DNA from: Nonomuraea sp. PA05
GTDB lineage: Bacteria > Actinomycetota > Actinomycetes > Streptosporangiales > Streptosporangiaceae
Direction: 5' to 3'
DNA: 64,000 bases
NCBI RefSeq assembly: GCF_008086045.1
Contig: NZ_VSEY01000020.1
Coordinates: 167,148-231,147, forward strand
The position numbers and the translations under genes were made by a program. Shown here piece by piece: positions 8,521 through 16,850 of the stretch (position 1 is its first letter; the number at the start of each line of letters is the position of its first letter). Under the pieces are notes generated by a model. It searched no databases, was not told the origin of the DNA, and worked only from the letters and a program-made list of their open reading frames with translations.

Positions 8521-9629
8521 CAGACAACGAGCACGAGATCGAGCAGCCGGATGAGCGCGTGCCCAAGCGCGTCATCGGCACTCCCGCACCGGGCACCTCG
8601 ATGCTCGGCACCGCGGAAACGGCGGAGGCCGACCAGGAAGTCCCCGGCGTGACGCTGCAGGACCCGGCCAAGGCCCGCAAGGCCGAGAAGATCGTGGCGC
8701 TCTGCTTCACGATCACGTTCCTCGCGGCCATCGCGTTCATCATCTCCTACGTGTACTTCCAGGTCGGCAGCCCCGAGGCGACGGGCAACTCCAACCTGGC
8801 GCTGGGCAGCTCGCTCACCATCGCGATCCTGGGTCTGGCGGTCGGCATCGTGATCTGGGTCCGCCAGATCATGCCGAAGTACTCCCTGATCCAGGAGCGC
8901 CACACGATGGCCTCCGACGAGCCCGACCGCGACGTCGTCGCGGAGACCTTCGTCCGGGGCGCCAACGAGAGCGGCTTCGTCAAGCACAAGCTGCTGCGCC
9001 GCACGCTGCTGCTGGCGGCCGCGCCGCTCGGCCTCGTGCCGCTGGTGCTGCTGCGCGACCTCGACAACAGCCCGATGCCGGGCGCTCGGTTCAACGAGGA
9101 GCTCCGGCACACGGTGTGGGGCGAGAAGAACAAGGAGGGCAAGCCGCTCAGGCTCGTCGTCGAGGGCACCGGCCAGCCCATCAGGGCCGCCGACTTCAAC
9201 TCGCCCGGCGGCATCCTGTCGGTCGTCCCCGAGGGCTACGAGCACGATCTGAACGCGCTGGCCAAGGCCACGCTGATCCTGATCAAGTTCCGTCCTGACG
9301 AGATCAAGGGCGGCACCAGGCTCAACTGGACCCACGACGGCATCGTCGCGTACTCCAAGATCTGCACCCACGTGGGCTGCCCCGCCGCACTCTACGAGCA
9401 GAACACCCACCACATCCTCTGCCCGTGCCACCAGTCGACGTTCGACGCGGCCGACGGCGCCAAGGTCATCTTCGGTCCGGCCGCCCGGCCGCTGCCGCAG
9501 CTGCCGATCAGCGTCGACGCCGAGGGCTACCTCATCGCCCAGGGCGACTTCGAGGTGCCGGTCGGTCCCAGCTACTGGGAGCGCGGTGACGCGGAGGCCG
9601 CGGCCAGGGAGAAGGGAGGCCAGGCATGA
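8517..9629 (+). CDS. qcrA: Cytochrome bcc complex Rieske iron-sulfur subunit
   Basis: Rieske 2Fe-2S protein moving electrons from menaquinol to the dihaem cytochrome. 370 residues: a hydrophilic 55-residue N-terminus, three TM segments (about 60-85, 95-118 and 160-180; actinobacterial Rieske proteins have three, others one) and a C-terminal Rieske fold. Cluster ligands lie in CTHVGC (Cys283, His285, disulfide Cys288) and CPCHQS (Cys302, Cys304, His305). ATGA overlaps couple it to qcrC and qcrB. Confidence 0.95.
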   Translation: MTDNEHEIEQPDERVPKRVIGTPAPGTSMLGTAETAEADQEVPGVTLQDPAKARKAEKIVALCFTITFLAAIAFIISYVYFQVGSPEATGNSNLALGSSLTIAILGLAVGIVIWVRQIMPKYSLIQERHTMASDEPDRDVVAETFVRGANESGFVKHKLLRRTLLLAAAPLGLVPLVLLRDLDNSPMPGARFNEELRHTVWGEKNKEGKPLRLVVEGTGQPIRAADFNSPGGILSVVPEGYEHDLNALAKATLILIKFRPDEIKGGTRLNWTHDGIVAYSKICTHVGCPAALYEQNTHHILCPCHQSTFDAADGAKVIFGPAARPLPQLPISVDAEGYLIAQGDFEVPVGPSYWERGDAEAAAREKGGQA

Positions 9630-11284
9630 GTGAGCTGAAGGCCGTACCGAAGGCCATCGCCGGGCCGTCGAACTTCCTCGACGAGCGCCTTGGCGGCGCC
9701 AACGCCCTCAAGCGCAACCTGCGCAAGATCTTCCCTGACCACTGGTCGTTCCTGCTGGGCGAGATCGCGCTCTACTCCTTCGTCATCCTGCTGCTGACCG
9801 GCACGTTCCTGACGCTCTGGTTCAAGCCCAGCATGATGGAGGTCGCCTACGACGGCTCGTACGCGCCGCTCAAGGGCGTCATGATGTCCGAGGCCTACGC
9901 GTCGTCGCTGGAGATCAGCTTCGACGTCCGGGGTGGTCTGCTCATCCGGCAGATGCACCACTGGGCGGCCCTGCTCTTCGTGGCCGGCATGATGGTCCAC
10001 GCGCTGCGGGTGTTCTTCACCGGCGCGTACCGCAAGCCGCGCGAGATCAACTGGATCATCGGCGTGCTCCTGCTGACGCTGGCGCTGGCCGAGGGCCTGA
10101 CCGGCTACTCCCTCCCCGACGACCTGCTCTCCGGCGCCGGTCTGCGGATCACCGAGGGTGTGGCGATCTCGCTGCCGCTGGTGGGCACGTACATCACGTT
10201 CTTCCTGTTCGGCGGGGAGTATCCGGGCGAGGACGTCATCGCCCGCTTCTACTCGCTGCACATCCTGCTCATCCCCGGCATCATCCTGGCGCTGGTCACG
10301 GCGCACATGGTGCTCATGTGGGTGCAGAAGCACACGCAGATGCCGGGCAAGGGCCGCACCAACCAGAACGTCGTCGGCGCGCCGTTCTACCCGGCGTTCA
10401 TGCTCAAGGCCGGCGCGTACTTCCTGTTCACGCTCGGCGTGATCAGCGGCCTGGCGACGTTCACCCAGATCAACCCGATCTGGCTGTTCGGCCCGTACAC
10501 GCCGGCCGACGTGTCGGCGGGTTCGCAGCCCGACTTCTACATGGGCTTCCTCGAAGGCGCGCTGCGCATCATGCCGCCGTGGGAGATCAACCTCTTCGGC
10601 ACCTCCCACGCGGGCACGCTGCCGCTGAGCGTCATCATCCCGGCGCTGGTGCCGATGGGCATCATCATGACCGGCCTGGCGCTGTACCCGTTCCTGGAAC
10701 GGTGGGTCACCGGCGACAACCGCGAGCACCACGTCGCCGACCGCCCGCGCAACAACCCGCACCGCACCTCGATCGGCATCTCCGCGATGACGTTCTACGG
10801 TGTGCTGTGGCTGCTCGGCGCCAACGACGAGATCGCGGCCAACTTCCACGTCAGCCTGAACCACACGACCTACGCGGGCCGTGTGCTGATCTTCGTCGCG
10901 CCGGCGCTGGCGTACCTGATCACCTACCGCATCTGCCTCGGCCTGCAGCGCTCCGACCAGGCGATCATCTCGCACGGTGTGGAGTCCGGCGTGATCAAGC
11001 GCCTGCCGCACGGTGAGTTCATCGAGGTCCACACGCCGCCGTCGGACGACATCGAGGCTCACATGCGCGGCAAGGAAGCCGTGCCGATGCTGCCGGTGGG
11101 CGAGGACACCTCGGGCATCCCGCCGAAGGGCATGCGCGGGCCGCTCGGCAAGCTGCGCGGGCGCATGTCCAAGGCCTACGGCGGGGAGAAGATCCCGCTG
11201 GAGGACGGGCACGGGCACGAGCACGACGACGAGCACGCCGCCATCGGCAGTGGTGGGGGCGAGGACCGCAGCATCACGCACTGA
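9626..11284 (+). CDS. qcrB: Cytochrome bcc complex cytochrome b subunit
   Basis: Cytochrome b carrying haems bL and bH and the quinol sites; the target of Q203-type inhibitors in mycobacteria. 552 residues, longer than mitochondrial cytochrome b because of an extended actinobacterial C-terminus. Haem-binding helices contain IRQMHHWAALLFVAGMMVH and RFYSLHILLIPGIILALV; the Qo region reads PPWEI, the usual PEW-type site in variant form. The tail is unusually His/Asp-rich (GHGHEHDDEH near the end). Start overlaps the qcrA stop; a strong hairpin follows the stop. Confidence 0.95.
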   Translation: MSELKAVPKAIAGPSNFLDERLGGANALKRNLRKIFPDHWSFLLGEIALYSFVILLLTGTFLTLWFKPSMMEVAYDGSYAPLKGVMMSEAYASSLEISFDVRGGLLIRQMHHWAALLFVAGMMVHALRVFFTGAYRKPREINWIIGVLLLTLALAEGLTGYSLPDDLLSGAGLRITEGVAISLPLVGTYITFFLFGGEYPGEDVIARFYSLHILLIPGIILALVTAHMVLMWVQKHTQMPGKGRTNQNVVGAPFYPAFMLKAGAYFLFTLGVISGLATFTQINPIWLFGPYTPADVSAGSQPDFYMGFLEGALRIMPPWEINLFGTSHAGTLPLSVIIPALVPMGIIMTGLALYPFLERWVTGDNREHHVADRPRNNPHRTSIGISAMTFYGVLWLLGANDEIAANFHVSLNHTTYAGRVLIFVAPALAYLITYRICLGLQRSDQAIISHGVESGVIKRLPHGEFIEVHTPPSDDIEAHMRGKEAVPMLPVGEDTSGIPPKGMRGPLGKLRGRMSKAYGGEKIPLEDGHGHEHDDEHAAIGSGGGEDRSITH

Positions 11285-11304
11285 TTCTGACGCCACACAC
11301 CGCG

Positions 11305-11337
11305 CGGGCCCGGACGAGTTTCCCTCGTCCGGGCCCG
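11305..11337 (+). terminator. Terminator hairpin after qcrB
   Basis: Perfect 14-bp GC-rich stem (11305-11318 with 11324-11337) with a TTTCC loop, 20 bp after the qcrB stop. No T-run follows. Confidence 0.8.
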
Positions 11338-11698
11338 TCGGCGTTCGCGCCCTCCGGCGGCATGGGGCGAGTGCGGCTTGGGCGGCCATCGGCGGTCGGG
11401 AGGGTGCGGCACGCGACGGCCGAGTCGTGGCGCAGGGTGGCGTGCGGCGCGATGGCGCGATGGATGGTGGCGTGCGAGGGCGGTGCGCGATGCACGGCGT
11501 GCGGCGCGATGCGCGGCGGCGCGGTGCGTGGCGGCCCGAGGCGCGGTACTCGCAGCGCTACGGGTGCGGCAGGCAGCCTGTGGCGTGGCGCACGCGGGGC
11601 CTGTGGCGTGGCGCACGCGGGGCCTGTGGCGTGGCGCACGCGGGGCCGGGGGTGCGGCGTGGCGCGGCCCGAGGTGGACGTGAGCCGCGGGAAGGCGG
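11338..11698. repeat. Low-complexity convergent gap with a 3 x 23-bp tandem array
   Basis: About 360 bp between the convergent qcrB and Lrp-like genes. No frame here looks coding. The sequence is built from recurring words such as GTGCGGCGCGATG and GTGGCGCACGCG; at 11579-11601, 11602-11624 and 11625-11647 it becomes three identical 23-bp units. Its base composition resembles the array at about 47.6-48.0 kb, although the units differ. Confidence 0.85.
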
Positions 11699-11986
11699 TC
11701 AGTCGGACTCGGGGAAGCCGATCGAGAAGGCCGCGTCCAGGTCGTGCTTGGAGTAGGCGCGGAAGGCGATGTGCGTCTCGGTGTGCAGCACCCCGGCGAC
11801 CTTGTTGATCCGCCCCGGCACCACCTCGGCGATCTCCTCGTACGCCGCGACCCGCACCATCGCCAGCAGGTCGTACTCGCCGGTGATGGAGTAGACCTCG
11901 CTGACTCCCTCGATCTCGGCGATCGTCTGGGCGACCTCCGGGATCCGGTCTACCTCTGCATTGATGTGGACGATAGCCGTGACCAT
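11699..11986 (-). CDS. Stand-alone Lrp/AsnC ligand-binding (RAM) domain protein
   Basis: 95 residues comprising only the beta-alpha-beta-beta-alpha-beta effector domain of Lrp/AsnC regulators (IVHINAEVDRIPEVAQTI, EVYSITGEYDLLAMVRV, GVLHTETHIAF), with no helix-turn-helix. Such proteins form decamers or dodecamers, may bind amino acids, and can modulate full-length Lrp proteins. It sits next to the qcr/trpD region in many actinobacteria. Start ATG 11986; the downstream exonuclease gene reads the same way but lies upstream of it across a 17-bp gap, so the two may be co-transcribed. Confidence 0.85.
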   Translation of the reverse strand: MVTAIVHINAEVDRIPEVAQTIAEIEGVSEVYSITGEYDLLAMVRVAAYEEIAEVVPGRINKVAGVLHTETHIAFRAYSKHDLDAAFSIGFPESD

Positions 11987-12003
11987 GTATCAACTCTATC
12001 GTT

Positions 12004-13773
12004 TCACCTCAAAGGTCGCCCCTCCCGAGGGCGGCGTTGGTCGAGATGCCGGTAAGCGAGGTCAATGCGAGCCTTGTGCCGGCCCGCGCCGTGCACCGGC
12101 AGGCTCCACTCGCCGTCCACCTCCACCAGCCGCAGCCCCGGCGACTCCAGCCAGCGCAGGATGCACTCCGTCTCCTCGGCGCTGGCCGCGGGGACGGGGC
12201 CCGGGCCAGGGATGACGACCTCGGCGGTGGCCTTCAGCGAGGCGACGAAAGGGGTCGGATGGGCGCCCTTCGGCATGACCCCGGCCGCGGCGAGGCGGCC
12301 GTGGCGGACCACGTGGATGTCCCAGCCGCCGCCGAAGGCCGGGCTGGCGGCCACGAGCTGCGGGATGCGGGTGATGGCGCTGAGCCGCTGCATGCGCGCC
12401 GCCGTACGGACGAAGGAGGCCAGCCGGTCACGATCGACCGACGCCTCCTCGTAACGCTGCTCGACCGACAGGCGCTCCATGCGGGCCGACACGGCGCTGA
12501 AGACGGGGGAGGCGTCGAGGGTCATGGCGCGGCGGGCGCTCTCGACGTGCACGGCGTACTCCTCGGGGCTCTGCCTGCCCTCGCAGGGCGCGCCGCAGCG
12601 GCCCATCTCGTGCAGCACGCACGCCGCCCGCCTGGTGCGCAGCGTGACCGGCTGGGTGCACTGGCGCAGCGGGACGGCCTCGTGCAGCGCGATGCGGGCG
12701 TCGTCGGCCTGACGGGTGCTGGTGAAGGGGCCGAGGTAGGTGGCGCCGTCGTCCTTGACCTCGCGCACGATCGACAGCCGCGGGAAGACGTCGGTGGTGA
12801 GCTTGAGCCACACCATCTTCTCCGGGAAGCGGGAGCGGCGATTGTAGCGGGGCTTGGCGCCGCCGATCAGGCGCAGCTCGCGCACCTCCGCCTCCAGCGC
12901 GGTGGAGCAGACGATGTGGCGCACCCGCTCGGCGATGCCGATCATCTCGCGGATGCGGGGGCGGGTCTCGCCGGCGGTGAAGTAGGAGCGCACGCGGTTG
13001 CGCAGGTTGGTGCTCTTGCCGATGTAGAGGACCTCGCCGCGCTCGTCCTCGAACAGGTAGACGCCGGGCGCGTGCGGCACCGACTCGGCGAGGTGGCGCT
13101 TGCGCTGCTGCTCGGGGGTGGGGGCGCGGACGAACGACTTGAGCTCCTCCAGCGTGTGCACCTGGAAGGACCCGGCCCGCTCGATCAGCCCGTGCAGCAC
13201 GTCGACCGTGGCCCTGGCGTCCTGCAAGGCGCGGTGGCACGGCTCCGTGGGGCTGCGGAAGAACCTGGCCAGCGTGGCCAGCTTGGCGTTGGGCGTCTCG
13301 TCGCGGGTGAGCACGCGCCTGGCCAGATCGACGGTGTCGACGACCGGGTTGCCCGGCGGGGGATAGCCGAGCGCGGCGCACGCGGCCTTGACGAAGCGGG
13401 TGTCGAACCCGGCGTTGTGCGCCACCAGCGTGGACCCCCGGATGAACTCCAGGAAGCTCGGCAGCACCGACTCGATCTTGGGTGCGGCCATCACCATGGC
13501 GTCGGTGATGCCGGTCAGCACGGAGATGAACGGCGGGATCGGCCCCCCTGGGTCGACCAGCGTCGAGAACTCGCCGAGCACCTCGCCCGCCCGCACCTTG
13601 ACCGCGCCGATCTCGGTGATGGCGTCCTCCGCCGGCGAGCCGCCGGTCGTCTCGAGGTCGAACACGACGAACGTGACTTCGCTCAGCGGCGTGCCGAGCT
13701 CGTCGAGAGTGCCTTGTACCGCGTCCACGAACCAAGACCATAGAGAGAAGGACCGACAGGAACGAGTAAGCAC
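12004..13773 (-). CDS. DEDDh exonuclease fused to UvrC-like GIY-YIG nuclease
   Basis: 589 residues. The N-terminal half is a DnaQ-type 3'-5' exonuclease with FVVFDLETTGG (DE motif), VAHNAGFDTRFV and a late HRALQDARATVD (His/Asp of DEDDh). The C-terminal half is the UvrC/Cho GIY-YIG endonuclease: APGVYLFEDERGEVLYIGKS, then R in LRNRVRSYF and the catalytic Glu region LEAEVRELRLI. Likely role: nucleotide excision repair accessory, as for Cho, with an attached trimming exonuclease. The fusion is common in actinobacteria. GTG 13773 is chosen although AAGAGGG sits very close to it; GTG 13728 is the alternative. Confidence 0.85.
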   Translation of the reverse strand: MLTRSCRSFSLWSWFVDAVQGTLDELGTPLSEVTFVVFDLETTGGSPAEDAITEIGAVKVRAGEVLGEFSTLVDPGGPIPPFISVLTGITDAMVMAAPKIESVLPSFLEFIRGSTLVAHNAGFDTRFVKAACAALGYPPPGNPVVDTVDLARRVLTRDETPNAKLATLARFFRSPTEPCHRALQDARATVDVLHGLIERAGSFQVHTLEELKSFVRAPTPEQQRKRHLAESVPHAPGVYLFEDERGEVLYIGKSTNLRNRVRSYFTAGETRPRIREMIGIAERVRHIVCSTALEAEVRELRLIGGAKPRYNRRSRFPEKMVWLKLTTDVFPRLSIVREVKDDGATYLGPFTSTRQADDARIALHEAVPLRQCTQPVTLRTRRAACVLHEMGRCGAPCEGRQSPEEYAVHVESARRAMTLDASPVFSAVSARMERLSVEQRYEEASVDRDRLASFVRTAARMQRLSAITRIPQLVAASPAFGGGWDIHVVRHGRLAAAGVMPKGAHPTPFVASLKATAEVVIPGPGPVPAASAEETECILRWLESPGLRLVEVDGEWSLPVHGAGRHKARIDLAYRHLDQRRPREGRPLR

Positions 13774-13790
13774 CCCTCTTGATCCTTAGT

Positions 13791-13803
13791 TACCCTTCCC
13801 TTT
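13791..13803 (+). promoter_or_regulatory. Putative leaderless -10 element of first kinase gene
   Basis: TACCCT at 13791-13796 lies seven bases before the ATG, with no ribosome binding site between. This spacing would place transcription start at the start codon. Confidence 0.5.
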
Positions 13804-15300
13804 ATGTCCGCGGGAAGACTTGCCGGCCGATACACCCTGCTTCGTCCGCTGGGCGCGGGCGGCATGGGAAAAGTGTGGCTGGCCAGGGACGAGATGCTCG
13901 ATCGCGATGTCGCGGTCAAGGAGCTCACGCTGCCCGAGGGCATGTCCGACAAGGAGCGCCACGACCTGGTGACCAGGGCCGTGCGCGAGGCGCAGGCGAT
14001 GGCGCGGCTGCGCCACCCGGGCATCGTGGCGCTGCACGACGTGGTCGTCGAGCACGAGCGGCCGTGGCTGGTCATGGAGCTGCTGCGGGGCCGCACGCTC
14101 GCCGACACCGTGCGCGAGTTCGGCCCCATGCCGCCTGAGTACGCCGCCAGGATCGGCGCCGACGTGCTGGAGGCGCTGACGGTCGCGCACGCCCAGGGCA
14201 TGCAGCACCGCGACGTCAAGCCGGGCAACGTGTTCCTGACCGAGAGCGGCCGGGTGGTGCTCACCGACTTCGGCATCGCCAGGCAGGAGGGCCAGGCCAC
14301 GCTCACCGAGCAGGGGCTGACGATCGGCTCGCCCGGGTTCATCGCGCCCGAGCGGCTGGAGGGCCAGCCCGGCGGCCCGGCCAGCGACGTGTGGTCGCTC
14401 GGCGCGACGCTGCACATGGCGCTGAGGGGCGCACCCGCCTACGAGGGCTCGGCGGCCCAGCGCATCCGCGCCACGCTGACCCAGCCGGTGCCGCCCGTGC
14501 AGGGCGAGCTCGGGCCGGTGGTGACCGCGATGATGGCCTACCAGCCCGCCGCCCGTCCCGACCCGCGCGTGGCCGTCGAGGTGCTGCGGCAGGTCGCGGC
14601 GGGCCGTCCCGCGCCGCGGCTGCCCGCCGGCGCCGAGGTGACGGCGCCGGTCAAGGGGCGCCGCCGGGCCCTGCTCTGGATCGCCGCGGCGGCGGTGGTG
14701 GTGCTCGGGGGAGCGGGCGCGACGGGCTTCGTCCTGATGAACCGCGACGCGGGCGCCGCCGGCGCGTTCACCGTGCCGATGGACGTGTGCACGCTCATCG
14801 CCCCGCAGGCGGTCGGCGGGCTGCTCCGCACGCAGCAGCCGCCCGCGGGCAAGCCCGACTCCGACGAGGCGGGCCCCAAGTGCGGCTGGCCGCTGCAGGG
14901 CACCGGCGTGGGCCTCCAGGTGCAGCGCGACTCCGACACCGTGGACCCCTGGTCCATGACCGAGGCCTCGGCGCGCAGGCTGTTCACGAACCAGCAGCGC
15001 TACTGGGCCAAGTACGACACCGTCGACTGGAACTGGCCCGAGATCGGGGTGACCAAGTCGACGCGGGCGACGCGCACGCCGGTGCGCCAGGTCACCGGCG
15101 TGGGCGAGGAGGCGTTCGGCTTCGAGCTGAAGGGACCGACGGGCCGCCTGGTCTCGGCGCACGTCTACTACCGGCTGGCCAACCTGGTGGTGAGCGTCGA
15201 GTACACGACGCTCTCCGACAAGCCGACCGACGAGGACATCAAGCAGGCGGCCCTGAAAGCCGCGCAGGCGAGCGAGCAGGCGTTGCGCGATGCCGGGTGA
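13804..15300 (+). CDS. Transmembrane Ser/Thr protein kinase with extracytoplasmic sensor domain
   Basis: PknB-like eukaryotic-type kinase, 498 residues. Kinase domain 1-265: Gly loop GAGGMGKV (17-24), Lys39 in VAVKEL, HRDVKPGN (135-142), DFG at 155-157 and APE at 181-183, so it should be active. One TM helix (about 289-311) then an outside domain from about 325 of a type repeated in the next two genes: Cys329 in MDVCTL, a second Cys before CGW, and a VTGVGEEAFGF strand. No PASTA repeats. Overlaps the second kinase gene by 11 bp. The ligand is unknown. Confidence 0.92.
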   Translation: MSAGRLAGRYTLLRPLGAGGMGKVWLARDEMLDRDVAVKELTLPEGMSDKERHDLVTRAVREAQAMARLRHPGIVALHDVVVEHERPWLVMELLRGRTLADTVREFGPMPPEYAARIGADVLEALTVAHAQGMQHRDVKPGNVFLTESGRVVLTDFGIARQEGQATLTEQGLTIGSPGFIAPERLEGQPGGPASDVWSLGATLHMALRGAPAYEGSAAQRIRATLTQPVPPVQGELGPVVTAMMAYQPAARPDPRVAVEVLRQVAAGRPAPRLPAGAEVTAPVKGRRRALLWIAAAAVVVLGGAGATGFVLMNRDAGAAGAFTVPMDVCTLIAPQAVGGLLRTQQPPAGKPDSDEAGPKCGWPLQGTGVGLQVQRDSDTVDPWSMTEASARRLFTNQQRYWAKYDTVDWNWPEIGVTKSTRATRTPVRQVTGVGEEAFGFELKGPTGRLVSAHVYYRLANLVVSVEYTTLSDKPTDEDIKQAALKAAQASEQALRDAG

Positions 15301-16762
15301 CCTCTACCTGCTGGCGGGCCGTTACCGGCTGATCGAGCGGCTCGGGCAGGGCGGCGCGGGCACGGTGTGGCGGGCCATCGACGAGATGCTCGACCGGCAG
15401 GTCGCCGTCAAGCAGGTGCGCGTGCCCGACGGGCTGGACCCGCGGGAGCGGGCGGAGTTCGCCGACCGCGCCATGCACGAGGCGAGGTCCGCCGGACGGC
15501 TGCGCGACCCGGCCATCGTGCTCGTGCACGACGTGGTGCTCGAAGGCGGCCAGCCGTGGATCATCATGGACCTGACCACCGGCCGCTCGCTCGACAAGGT
15601 GATCAAGGAGCGGGGGCCGCTGCCGCCGGGCTTCGTGGCCGCCGTCGGGCTGCGCGTGCTGTCGGCGCTGGAGGTCGCGCACGCGCACGGCCTGCTGCAC
15701 CAGGACGTCAAGCCCGCCAACATCCTGCTCGACGCCGACGGCTCCGCGATGCTCACCGACTTCGGCATCGCCGCGCCGATGGGCGGCAGGGGCGACATGT
15801 TCGGCAGCGCGGGCTCGCCCGGCTACATGGCTCCGGAGCGGCTCAACGAGCAGCCGTCAGGCCCGTCCGCCGACCTGTGGTCGCTCGGTGCGAGCCTCTA
15901 CACGGCGGTGGAGGGGCGCGCGCCGTTCGAGCGGGCGCTGCCCGCCGCCGTCGCCGCCGCGGTGCTGCTGCACGAACCGCCGTTCCCCGCCAGGGCCGGG
16001 CGCGAGCTGGGCGGGCTGCTCATGGCCATGCTCGCCAAGGATCCCGCCGCCCGTCCCACGGCGGTCCAGGTCCGCCAGGCGCTGAGCGGGCTGGCCGGCC
16101 CGGGCGCGGCCCCCCAGCGCCCCGTGCGCAGGCGCAGGTGGTGGCTGCTGCCCGCCGTGCTCGCCGCCGTCGTGGCGCTGGGCGCGGGCGGCTGGTACGC
16201 CGCCGCCACGCTCGGCGGCAAGGAGATCGGCCGGTACGCCACCGCGCCCGACCCGTGCAGCCTGCTCACCGACGCCCAGGCCATCGGGTTCACCAAGGGC
16301 ACCCCGGAACGCAGCCGCACCCGGCCCGGCGAGTGCCAGTGGCTCGTCCGCGAGGGCACGAACCCGGTACGCCGCCTGGTCGTGCGCGTCTGGGCCGAGC
16401 AGCCCACCAGGGACCTCGACGGCCCCGCCGTGGCCCAGCGCCGCTTCACCAGCGAGAAGAGCACGCGCGCCGCCGCCGAGGGCGTCAGCCAGCGGCAGGC
16501 GTACGGGCCGATCCGCGACGTCACCGGCGTCGGCGAGGTGGCGATCAGGCAGAACGGCTTCAAGTTCTACCTCGACTCCGACCAGAGCGGCATGGCCGAC
16601 AGCATCCTGCTCCTCCGCACGAGCAACCTGCTCGTGGAGGTGGTGTGGCACCGCGAGGACGTGGACGTCGAGGCCGCGCCAGGCAAGTCGGCCGAGGCGG
16701 TGGCCGACCCTGAGACGGCCGTGGCCGTGGCCCGGATGATCATGGCGGCGCTGGCGAAATGA
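15290..16762 (+). CDS. Transmembrane Ser/Thr protein kinase, HQD (non-RD) variant
   Basis: 490 residues, same architecture as its upstream neighbour. Gly loop GQGGAGTV, Lys41 in VAVKQV, catalytic loop LLHQDVKPAN where Arg of HRD is replaced by Gln138 (catalytic Asp139 kept), DFG at 157-159, APE at 181-183. Non-RD kinases generally do not need activation-loop phosphorylation in the usual way, so regulation may differ from the first kinase. TM about 284-306; the outer domain begins near DPCSLLTDAQ (Cys323) with the second Cys in ECQWLV and the DVTGVGEVAI motif. ATG lies inside the upstream gene (11-bp overlap), implying coupled translation. Confidence 0.92.
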   Translation: MPGDLYLLAGRYRLIERLGQGGAGTVWRAIDEMLDRQVAVKQVRVPDGLDPRERAEFADRAMHEARSAGRLRDPAIVLVHDVVLEGGQPWIIMDLTTGRSLDKVIKERGPLPPGFVAAVGLRVLSALEVAHAHGLLHQDVKPANILLDADGSAMLTDFGIAAPMGGRGDMFGSAGSPGYMAPERLNEQPSGPSADLWSLGASLYTAVEGRAPFERALPAAVAAAVLLHEPPFPARAGRELGGLLMAMLAKDPAARPTAVQVRQALSGLAGPGAAPQRPVRRRRWWLLPAVLAAVVALGAGGWYAAATLGGKEIGRYATAPDPCSLLTDAQAIGFTKGTPERSRTRPGECQWLVREGTNPVRRLVVRVWAEQPTRDLDGPAVAQRRFTSEKSTRAAAEGVSQRQAYGPIRDVTGVGEVAIRQNGFKFYLDSDQSGMADSILLLRTSNLLVEVVWHREDVDVEAAPGKSAEAVADPETAVAVARMIMAALAK

Positions 16763-16850
16763 CAGGTAACCGTCGAGGATGCTGCAAGCACCTTGCAAGG
16801 GGTGTGACTACCATGTCTCCCCGCAAGTCAGGGCAACCCCAGGAGTCCCA

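Noticed and set aside
12037..13743. 568-codon plus-strand frame opposite the DEDDh/GIY-YIG gene
   Set aside because: Antisense shadow; the minus-strand protein has clear nuclease motifs.
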